DNA from: Osedax frankpressi
Lineage: Eukaryota > Annelida > Polychaeta > Sabellida > Siboglinidae
Reading direction: 5' to 3'
DNA: 64,000 bases
Assembly (NCBI GenBank): GCA_964035775.1
Contig: OZ038314.1
Location: forward strand, 394,936-458,935
The position numbers and the translations under genes were made by a program. The notes beneath the pieces were generated by a model that ran no database searches, had not been told where the DNA came from, and saw only the letters and a program-made list of their open reading frames with translations. Below are positions 14,783-27,281 of this stretch, piece after piece (the stretch's first letter is position 1; every line of letters starts with the position of its first letter).

Positions 14783-17123
14783 TATATACACATATATATT
14801 ACATTACATACATACCTTGATAATTAATAATATGTATTTGGTACTCCATTATTTCATATATATTTCTTAATCAGTTTTAACAGCTGCTTTATTTTACTTT
14901 ATTGATAACTGAATTAATCATGATTCATGAGTCATTAATCGTGATTCAGGAATTATTGAATATAGAAAATATTAATATTTTATCACTTTACTTCATAATA
15001 TATTGCATTATAATACATAAGGGATATATAAATATATATAATTACAAAAGCAGTAAACTTATAATCAATAAATGTAATAAACTATTGAATGGATTAACTC
15101 TATTCACTTTATCTCTACATATATCTGCTACCACATTCTCTACCACATACACAGATCTCCATAAGGCTCTCCAACTTAAAAAGATATCATATGATTATTA
15201 TCAACTAGTCTATTATTATACATTATTTATTATTATCAATGTTATTATAAAATATAATTATAACATGTATTCTAATGGAATACATTATTTTTTATAGTGC
15301 TCAATATTAAAAGCCTGGTATAATTACACTGTACATTGTACAGTGTACATAGTACACTGTATAATGTACACTGTATGCTATACAATGTGCACTGTACATT
15401 GTCGTGTATATTGAATACTATAGTTATTACATGTACCAACTCATTTCTATATTTAATAAAGTACAGGAATCTTAGTATTATCAACACTAATTATAGATCA
15501 CCACCTCTTGGAGCTTTAGAAGATTTAGAAGCTTTAGAAGCTCTAGAAGCTTTAGAAGCTCTAGAAGCTTTAGAAGCTCTAGAAGCTTTAGAAGCTTTAG
15601 AAGCTCTAGAAGCTTTAGAAGCTCTAGAAGCTCTAAAAGCTTTAGAAGCTTTAGAAGCTCTAGAAGCTTTAGAAGCTTTAGAAGCTTTAGAAGCTTTAAA
15701 AGCTTTAGAAGCTTTAAAAGCTTTAGAAGCTTTAGAAGCTTTAGAAGCTCTAGAAGCTCTAGAAGGTATTATTAGTGTACTAAATAAGTAATCAATAATA
15801 TCCATTATTGATTATTGAACTAGATGAAATGGTAATTTTATGATTCATATCTACTGTATGTTAATTAGATATATATTATAGTGTATTATTTTATTATAAC
15901 TCTATTATATAATAATGTAATATGAATTTCATTAGATCCTGAAGGTAAAGAGGTCTTGGGTAATAACTGGATAACTTGTGTGTGTTTTGTATCTTACTTA
16001 TCTTACTTAATATTGTTTTCAAGTCATTATTATATTGTTACAAAGACTTAGTTTCTGTTTGTCTCTATCTAGATATCACGTTTAATAATTAAAAATAATT
16101 ACAAAATATTAATTATGAACGAAATCAAATCCAATAATGTGAAATAGATTCGAATTTAGTAATTTATAAATTCTTTACTAGGTAAAAGAAGATATGTGTA
16201 ACAAGGAAATATTGATATCACATATTCGTGGTAAAGATGACATAGAAATGATTTATTTTCAACTGTATTGATTATATGACATAAGAGATAGATCTTATCC
16301 CGTCATTTCCAATAGAGAACTTTTTATTTGTATTCCATGCCACAAACAATGGAAATCATATTATAGTTATACGTGGATACAAATCTAATATCAAATGTCA
16401 ATACAATAACAACTAATTAGAAATAAAATCAATTGACAGCAGAATCCACAAAACTACAGTTTTCATTTTCTTATAGAAATGTATCGCAAATTCTTCCTTA
16501 ACTTATTTAATTAAAATTATTTACCAATTATTATTTCTCGAGGAGAAATCACTAATTAATTATTTAGTAAATTTAATCTTATGACAAATTCCCTTCTGAT
16601 TAAAGGTCCTAGGTCCTTAAAAGTTATGAATTTCTACTTTAAATCAACTTTTGATCCATATATCTAATTTCAAGTAATTTATCATTGTATTTATATATAT
16701 TCACAATAACCACTACTATGTAGGTATGAGATTTATGGAGTTTATGGGGTTTATGGGGTTTACATAGTTGTAAGTAGTGATTGTGAATATGGTTACTCTA
16801 TCCACCATTATAGATATATAATATTTCTATAAGAATTTATTCAAATAAGAATTCATTTTAATTATGTTTAAATATAGTTGGTCAATTGGACTTATTTTCA
16901 GTTTATTTTCATTTAACTAGTTTGTTTATTAAATGTAACTGATACATTTATTAAATACAATGTATTACTGTTTAAGCCAAATGTTACCTAACCATACAAT
17001 TGTTATTAATTGTTATTAATTGACATTTGTCTCTCTAACTATTGTAAATATGTCTTATTAGTTGTTTAAAAATACAAACAGGTCTCTTTCTATGTATTCA
17101 GAATACTTACGGTAATATTAATA

Positions 17124-17213
<90 letters not shown>

Positions 17214-20200
17214 CCATACCAATTATTGTAATAATTGCAGCAAATCCTAGTAGTGAAAACACTAATCTCTACATTAGTACTTCATTAGTACATCATTAGT
17301 ACTTCAATAGTACTTCTCTAGTGCATCACTAGTACTGTATTCACCATTCTTTGAACGAAGTCATTTCATTGTATTGATATTACTCGTTATTTATTTTAAA
17401 AGTTCATTTCTTTGTTCGACTTTAATATTAATTATTAAATATAATTCTAATTATTCAAGTTTTTAGATATTTTAGTTTTAATATAATTTATTGAACTAAT
17501 CCAGAGGTCTTTTATAATGATGTTCTAATATATTTATTTAGTATATCTCTACTATATCTCTACTATATCTCTATTATATATCTATTATATCTCTACTATA
17601 TCTCTATTATATATCTATTATATCTGTACTCTAGCTCTACTATGTCTCTACTATATCTCTATTATATATATATATATATATATATGCTATAGCTCTACTA
17701 TATCTCTATTATATCTCTATTATATCTCTATTATATTTCTACTATAGCTCTACTATATATCTACTATATCTCTATTATATATATATATTATAGCTCTACT
17801 ATGTCTCTACTATATATACTATATCTCTATTATATTTCTACTATATCTCTACTATATTTCTACTATATCTCTACTATATCTCTACTATATCTCTACTATA
17901 TCTCTACTATATCTCTACTATATCTCTATTATATCTCTACTATGGCTTTACTATATATATACTATAAATCTTTCCTCTCGTATAGTTACTTTTTAGATGG
18001 GCAAAAGATTATTGACAAGTTCCGTGAGTATGTAGATCAATTGATGTCAACGATAGTAGAAATCCGGCAACGCAATGATAATGATCGTAGACAACTTCTT
18101 GAAATAAAGGATACATTAAAATCATCCGTGGAAACAAAAGAGGTTTCTGATTCTTCTAAAATGAAATCCCAAAATAGATATTATTATATTTTTATTTAAT
18201 TTCAAGTATATATTTCTATTACTTTCATGTTTATATTTCTATTAATTTCAAGTTTATATTTCTATTACTTTCAAGTTTATATTTCTATTAATTTCAAGTT
18301 TATATTTCTATTACTTTCAAGTTTATATTTCTATTAATTTCAAGTTTATATTTCTATTAATTTCAAGTTTATATTTCTATTAATTTCATGTTTATATTTT
18401 TATTAATTTCAAGTTTATATTTCTATTAATTTCAAGTTTATATTTCTATTAATTTCAAGTTTACGTTGGTTCTATTTTATATCTCCACTTATAAAATAAA
18501 AGTACATTTAGTGTATGATTATGAATTTTTATAGTTTCTATTCTCTACATCTCCGTATATTTGATTAACTCATTCGTTCACCAGGGAACTTCTAGTATAT
18601 CGGGGTCGCTAGGAGGCAGTACACCTGCCTACAACCTACACCAACTACAGGGCAATAAAGCTCACGGTTTTCAGTACCAAGGTCACCTTTTAAAGAAGTC
18701 TGACGGAAAAGTACGAAAAGTGTGGCAGAGAAGAAAATGTGCTATTAAGCATGGTTACTTTACCATCTCCCACTCCGACGTTAGTAGAACCCTACTTAAG
18801 CTCCTACTTCACTCCCATTAGCCCTACTTTACACATCTCCCACTCCGACGTTAGTAGAACCCTACTTAAGCTCCTACTTCACTCCCATTAGCCCTACTTT
18901 ACACATCTCCCACTCCGACGTTAGTAGAACCCTACTTAAGCTCCTACTTCACTCGCATTAGCCCTACTTTACCATCTCCCACTCCGACGTTAGTAGAACC
19001 CTACTTCAGCCCCTACTTCACTCCCATTAGCCCTACTTTACCATCTCCCACTCCGACGTTAGTAGAACCCTACTTCAGCCCCTACTTCACTCCCGTTAGC
19101 CCTACTTTACACATCTCCCACTCCGACGTTAGTAGAACCCTACTTAAGCTCCTACTTCACCCCCAGTAGCCCTACTTTACCATATCCCATTCCGACGTTA
19201 GTAGAACCCTACTTCAGCCCCTACTTTACCCCCATTAGCCCTACTTTACCATCTCCCACTCCGACGTTAGTAGAACCCTGCTTCAACCCCTACTTCACTC
19301 CCATTAGCCCTACTTTACACATCTCCCACTCCGACGTTAGTAGAACCCTATTTCACTCCCATTAGCCCTACTTTACTATCTCCCACTCCGACATTAGTAG
19401 AACCCTATTTCAGCCCCTATAACCCTACTTTAACATCTACCACTCCGATGTTAGTAGAACCCTATTTCAGCCCCTATAACCCTACTTTACCATCTACCAC
19501 TCCGATGTTAGTAGAACCCTATTTCAGCCCCAATAACCCTACTTTACCATCTACCACTCCGATGTTAGTAGAACCCTATTTCAGCCCCTATAACCCTACT
19601 TTACCATCTACCACTCCGATGTTAGTAGAACCCTATTTCAGCCCCTATAACCCTACTTTACCATCTACCACTCCGATGTTAGTAGAACCCTATTTCAGCC
19701 CCTATAACTCTACTTTACCATCTCCCACTCCGATGTTAGTAGAACCCTATTTCAGCCCCTATAACCCTACTTTACCATCTACCACTCCGATGTTAGTAGA
19801 ACCCTATTTCAGCCCCTATAACCCTACTTTACCATCTCCCACTCCGATGTTAGTAGAACCCTATTTCAGCCCCTATATCCCTACTTTACCATCTACCATT
19901 CCGATGTTAGTAGAACCCTACTTCAGCCCCTATAACCCTACTTTACCATCTCCCACTCCAATGTTAATAGAACCCTATTTCAGCCCCTATATCCCTACTT
20001 CACCTCTTACTACCCTACTTACCACCTATATCCCTAATTCAGCCCTATTACACTTCTACACTCCCTATAACCCTACTTCACCACCTATAACTCTACTTCA
20101 CCCCCTATATCCCTAATTAACCCCCTACATCCCTACTTCAGTCCTATTACCCTAGTTCAGGCCCTATTATCCCTACTTTAGCCCATATTACCCTACCTCA

Positions 20201-23200
20201 GTTCTATTACCTTATTTCAGTCCCTATATCCTTACTTCACACCCTATATCTTTACTTCACACCCTATAGCCCTACTTCACCCACTATATCCCTACTACAG
20301 CCCCACAAACCCTATTTAATACTTATAATATCTGCAATATTTACAGTCAACGAAAGCACCAACTAAGTTAAACCTTTTAACATGTCAGATAAAGGTAAAT
20401 ATCTAATTTACTTTCATTTCTTTATCCAGGATTATCATTTCCTAGACTGATTATATATTTACAATATATATATTTATTAATTTATTAATTTATCTTTATT
20501 AAAAATCAAAAATCATGAAAAATCAATCTTTCTATTGTTCTATGAATAACTATTTCATAACACATATATTCAATTGTAATACAGATTTGTGAAATCTTTT
20601 AAGTTATTATCTATATAGTTCTGTATCATCTCTCTGTAAATGTCTTGCAGCTAAATCTAAGCATCTCTAAACATTCACTTTCATAGTTGAATGTCGAGGA
20701 CCCCAACAAGAAGTGTTTTGATATGATCTCCTCAAATCGTAAGTTCTTTATTTTCCATACACTTTAGGCAATAATAATAAACTTTATATTGTCATAATAA
20801 TCTAGTCTAGTGATTGATATTTATAATAATAAATAATGTTTTTAACTCTCAATAACCTCATCTATGAAATTTACAAATTAAGTTAAGTTAATAACGTTAA
20901 TTTTACATTTCAGCTAATCGCACATATCATTTCCAAGCAGAGGATAAAAAGGATTTCGAAATGTACGTATTTCGAATTTTATTTTATAATTGTTGTAATT
21001 GTACAAGAAAACCATTATTATGACATTGTTATACGTCTTTTGACAAAATTACAGTTAATTGTTTATTGTGAATTTTTATATTCTCTTATAAATGATATCT
21101 ACGATTAATTGCTAAATCCTCAACAGGTGATTATTACAGTGTTTGATAATATTCATCATTAATTCTTTAATTACTCACTAGGTGGATTTCAGTAATCAAC
21201 AATGCTGTTGAGGCGGTATTCCTCAAAGAGACAATAGGCGAGCCAACGACTAAAGGAGGCCGAGGGGTAGACGAAAGCCTGCAGGAATTGGTCAAGGCGA
21301 TCCTTGACCGAATAATCAATCTCCCCGGTAATGAATTATGTGCAGATTGTGGCTCCACAGGTCAGTAAATGTAGCGGGTTTAACCTACACCTACCTTAAC
21401 TCTATACCTACATTAACCTACACCTACCTTAACCCTACACCTACCTTAACCTACACCTACCTTACCCTACACCTGCCTTGCCCTATACCTACCTTAACCC
21501 TACACCTACCTTAACTTACACCTACCTTAACCTACACCTATCTTACCCTACACCTACCTTAACATATACCCTACACCTACCTTACTCTATACCTACCTTA
21601 ACCTAAACCTACCTTAACCTACACCTACCTTACCCTACACCTACCTTAACATATACATACCTTACTCTATACCTACCTTAACCTACACCTACCTTAACCT
21701 ACACCTACCTTACCCTACACCTACCTTAACACTACACCTACCTTAACCTACACCTACCTTACTCTATACCTACCTTAACCTACAACTACCTTAACCTACA
21801 CCTACCTTACCCTACACCTACCTTAACATATACCTACCTTAACCTACACCTACCTTAACCCTACACCTACCTTAACCCTACACCTACCTTAACCTACACC
21901 TACCTTAACCTACCTTACCCTACACCTACCTTACCCTACACCTACCTTAACACTACACCTACCTTAACCTACACCTACCTTACTCTATACCTACCTTAAC
22001 CTACACCTACCTTAACCCTACACCTACCTTAACCCTACACCTACCTTAACCTACACCTACCTTAACCTACCTTACCCTACACCTACCTTACCCTACACCT
22101 ACCTTAACACTACACCTACCTTAACCTACACCTACCTTACTCTATACCTACCTTAACCTACACCTACCTTAACCTACACCTACCTTACCCTACACCTACC
22201 TTACCCTGCACCTACCTTAACACTACACCTACCTTAACATACACCTACCTTACTCTATACCTACCTTAACCTACAACTACCTTAACCTAAACCTACCTTA
22301 CCCTACACCTACCTTAACATATACCTACCTTAACCTACACCTACCTTAACCCTACACCTACCTTAACCCTACACCTACCTTAACCTACACCTACCTTACT
22401 CTATACCTACATTAACCTACACCTACCTTAACCTACACCTACCTTACCCTACACCTACCTTAACCTACACCTACCTTACTCTATACCTACCTTAACCTAC
22501 ACCTACCTTAACCTTCACCTACCTTAACCTACACCTACCTTACTCTATACCTACATTAACCTACACCTACCTTACCCTACACCTACCTTAACCTATACCT
22601 ATCTTAACCTACACCTACCTTAACCCTACACCTACCTTAACCCTACACCTACCTTAACCTACACCTACCTTAACCTACACCTACCTTAATCCTACACCAC
22701 CTTAACCCTACACCTACCTTAACCCTACACCTACCTTAACCTACACCTACCTTAACCTACACCCTTCTTACACTATACCTACCTTAACTTACACCTACCT
22801 TAACCCTACACCTATCTTAACCTACACCTACCTTACTCTATACCTACATTAACCTACACCTACCTTAACCTATACCTACCTTACCCTACACCTACCTTAA
22901 CCTACACCTACCTTACTCTATACCTGCCTTAACCTACATCTACATTAACCTACACCTACCTTAACCCTACACCTACCTTAACCTACACCTACCTTACTCT
23001 ATACCTACATTAACCTACACCTACCTTACCCTACACCTACCTTAACCTATACCTACCTTAACCTACACCTACCTTAACCCTACACCTACCTTAAACCTAC
23101 ACCTACCTTACTCTATACCTACCTTAACCTACACCTACCTTAACCTACACCTACCTTACCCTATACCTACCTTACCCTACACCTACCTTACCCTACACCT

Positions 23201-26200
23201 ACCTTACCCTATACCTACCTTACCCTATACCTACCTTACCCTATACCTACCTTACCCTACACCTACCTTACCCTATACCTACCTTAACCCTACACCTACC
23301 TTAACTCTACACCTACCTTAACCCTATACCGCCTTAATCCTACACCACCTTAACCCTACACCTACCTTAACCTATACCTACCTTACCCTACACCTACCTT
23401 AACCCTACACCTACCTTAACCTACACCTACCTTAACCTACACCCTTCTTACACTATACTTACCTTACACTGCACCTAACTTACCCTACACCTGCCTTACC
23501 CTATACCTACCTTAACCCTACACCTACCTAACCCTACATTTACCTTAACCCTACACCTACCTTACCCTATACCTACCTTACCAAACACCTACCTTACCCC
23601 ATACCTACCTTACCCTATACCTATCTTACCCTCTACCTACCTTACCCTATACCTACCTTACCCTATACCTACCTTACCCTATACCTACCTTACCCTATAC
23701 CTACCTTACCCTACACCTACCTTACTATATACCTACCTTACACTATACCTACCTTATTCTATACATACCTTACCCTATACCTACCTTACCCTATACCTAC
23801 CTTACCCTATACCTACCTTACCCTATACCTACCTTACCCTACACCTACCTAACCCTACACCTACCTTACCCTATACCTACCTTATCCTATACCTACCTTA
23901 CCCTATACCTACCTTACACTATACCTAACTTACCCTAAACCTTAATCTACACCTACCTTACCCTATACCTACCTTATCCTATACTTACCTTACACTATAC
24001 CTACCTTAACCTATACCTTAACCTATACTTCACCCTATTCACAGCCCCCGACTGGGTATCTGTAAACCTAGGAGTTTTAGTGTGTGTAGACTGTTGTGGT
24101 GTTCATCGTCTGATGGGAGTTCATATCTCACGAACTCAATCTATTGTTATTGATGAACTTAACACTTCACAACTACTGGTAAGCCTTCCATCCCTCTCCA
24201 TCTCCATATATCTCTCTCTCTCTCCCTCTCTCTCCATCTCCCTCATCATCTCCATCTCCATCTCCCTTTCCATCTCCCTTTCCCTATCCCTCTCCATCTC
24301 CCTCCCTCTCTCCATCTCCCTCTTCCTCTCCCACTCCCAGTCGCTCTCCCTCTCCATCTTCATATCCCACTCCCAGTCGCTTTCCCTCTTTCTCTCCATC
24401 TCCCTCTCCATCTCCCTCATCATCTCCATCTCCCTTTCCCTTTCCCTATCCCTCTCCATCTCCATCTCCATTTCAATCTCCCTTTCCTTCTCCCTTTCCC
24501 TCTTCCTCTCCCTATTCCAGTTGGCTAATGTAGTTTCAAATAAAACTTTCAATGATGTAATGGAAGCTACTCTAGACCAGAAAAGTAAACCGGGACCCGA
24601 CAGCGATATGTTAGATAATAATTGGTATTATAACCAAATAACCTATCCTAATACTACGTTGGACTACTAAGCAAGTACTTTACCCATCCTAATATCCATG
24701 CAACTACTTTGTATTTTTTAATACTTTTACTTTATATTATATTATATTCCTATTTTACAGTATTTTCAGTAATTCCCAAGAAATTTGCATCAGCTCTTGG
24801 GATATTGATTATTTGAATCTTAGATCATTTGTAACCTAGATCATTTGAATCGTAGATCATTTGAATCTTAGATCATTTGAATCTTAGATCATTTGAAACT
24901 TAGATCATTTGAATCTTAGATCTTTTGAAACTTAGATCATTTGAATCTTAGATCATTTGAAACTTAGATCATTTGAAACTTAGATCATTTGAAAATTAAA
25001 TCTTTTTAAATTATTCTTTGCAATGAACCTTACATATAAAGCTACAAATTCTGATATCAATATTACAATGTTGAAAGGGATTAATAATCTACATTCTTAG
25101 ATAATATAACTTCACTTTCACTCCAGCCACTCCTCTAATCCCTACCCTCGCACCACACCACACTCTCACCTACAGGGAGACTCGTAAAGTTTTCATAAGA
25201 GCCAAATACGAGTCTCACTCCTTCGCAATAGTTACTTGCAGCAGCGGAAAAGAACGACTCCATGAATTGGAGTTATGTGTCAGACAGTCTGACTTACCAG
25301 GTCTATTGCAGTGTCATGCCGAAGGAACTGACTTCCTGTCTCCTTTATCTACTGAGGTGCAATATATTGGGATGAGGGGAGGCTGCAACTGGGTTAAGAG
25401 GAGGGTATTAGGGTGACAGGAGGGTAGTAGGGTAACAGGAGGGTAGTAGGGTAACAGGAGGGTAGTAGGGTAACATGAGGGTATTAGGGTAACAGGAGGG
25501 TAGTAGGGTAACAGGAGGGTAACAGGAGTGTAGTAAGGTAAGAAAGTATTAACATAAAGTATGTATCCTTTTCTAGAATCTGGGGTTGCATATAAATAAG
25601 TATTTAGAGTTAGTCAGGGGTATATATAGGTAAAGTAGTGGGGTTTAGTGAGATAGTGACGGAGAAATACAACCCAACCTCTAAACCACACCTCTCCTCG
25701 TGGACACCCCTTCTCTAAGCAACTCCTCCCTCTTAGCCATACCCTTCCCTAAGACATCCCTCCTCTATGCCATATCCCTACTCAAACCAAACCCCGCATA
25801 TAAGCCATACTCCTTCCTTAAACCACCCCACCTCTAAGCTACTCCCAACTCTAAAGGCATAACCCTGCTCTAAGCCACACCCTTTCCTTAAGCCACCCCT
25901 TCCTTAAGCCACACACCTCATCTAAGCTGCACCCCTCTAAGCCATCTATACCTTTAAGCCACATCCCTTCTCTAAGTCAGGCACATTTTTAAGCTATATC
26001 CCTTCATCAAGTCACAATCTTTCACTAACCACTTCACTAAACCACACCCCTTATCTAAGACACACCCTTCGTCTAAGCCACACCCCTCCTCTAAGTCACA
26101 CCCTTTCACTAAACCACACCCTTCTTTAAACCACACCCTACATATCTAAGACACACCCCTCGCCTGAACCACGCCCCTCCTCTAAGTCACACCCTTTCAC

Positions 26201-27245
26201 TAAGCCACACCCTACTCTAAGCAACGCACTCTCCTCTAAGCCATCCATTCTCTAAGCAATAAGCCACACCCTTCTTTAAACCACACCCTACATATCTAAG
26301 CCACACCCCTCCTCTAAGTTCCACCCTTTCACTAAGCCACACCCTTCTTTAAACCACACCCTACATATCTAAGCCACACCCCTCCTCTAAGTCACACCCT
26401 TTCACTAAGCCACACCCTTCTTTAAACCACACCCTACATATCTAAGCCACACCCCTCCTCTAAGTCACACCTTTTCACTAAGCCACACACTTCTTTAAAC
26501 CACACCCTACATATCTAAGCCACACCCCTCCTCTAAGTCACACCATTTCACTAAGCCACACCCTTCTTTAAACCACACCCTACATATCTAAGCCACACCC
26601 CTCCTCTAAGTCACACCCTTTCACTAAGCCACACCCTACTCTAAGCAACACATTCTCCTCTAAGCCATTCATTCTCTAAGCAATAAGTTACACCCTTCTT
26701 TAATCTACACCATTTCTAATCCATTAACCTCTTCATTGAGACACCCCCATTTACTAAGCTACCACCCTCCTCTAAGAAATATTTCTTTACTAAGCTACAT
26801 CCTTTAACTAAGCCACGCCTCTTTACTATAACACACCCTTCTCTAAGCCACACCCCTTCCCTAAGCTACCACCCTCCTCTAAGCAATATTTCTTTACTAA
26901 GCTACCCCTCCACTAAAAACATCTCTTCATTAAGTCACGCCCCTCCTATAAACAACACCTCTTCTCTAAGCCACACCCCTTCCCTAATCTACCACCCTCC
27001 TCTAAGCCACGCCTCTTTACTAAAACACACCCTTCTCTAAACCACACCCCCTTCACTAGGCAGACAACCTGACTGCTCTTCACTTTGCCATTGGTCGATG
27101 CGATGAGTTCAATCTACCACTTGTTGACTTTATGCTTCAAAACAGCAATTCGCAGAACCTAGATCTCTGTGCATCTGACAGTACCGGGGATAACGTTCTG
27201 CATAGGTCTGTATATACTTATCTCTACTCAATCTAGGCACTTCAA

Positions 27246-27281
<36 letters not shown>

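Noticed and set aside
14902-15297. 131-codon ORF rich in Ile, Tyr and Asn
   Set aside because: Matches AT-rich random sequence inside an ASAP intron; no family resemblance, no coding-like GC.
15336-15805. Ala-Leu-Glu and Ser-Lys-Ala repeat ORFs
   Set aside because: Artefacts of the 9-bp GCTTTAGAA array.
19448-20116. 222-codon ORF with the 19-residue repeat [19 protein letters not shown]
   Set aside because: Lies wholly in the PH intron array where the unit is 57 bp; the frame differs from that of the PH exon and there is no splice support.
24136-24552. Minus-strand Glu-Arg-Glu-Met repeat ORF and plus-strand Ser-Leu-Ser ORF
   Set aside because: Made by the TC-rich intron array; only the ends on the plus strand are ASAP coding.
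25392-25540. TAGGG-containing repeats as interstitial telomere sequence
   Set aside because: The unit is a 19-mer GGAGGGTAGTAGGGTAACA, not TTAGGG; no extended telomeric run.
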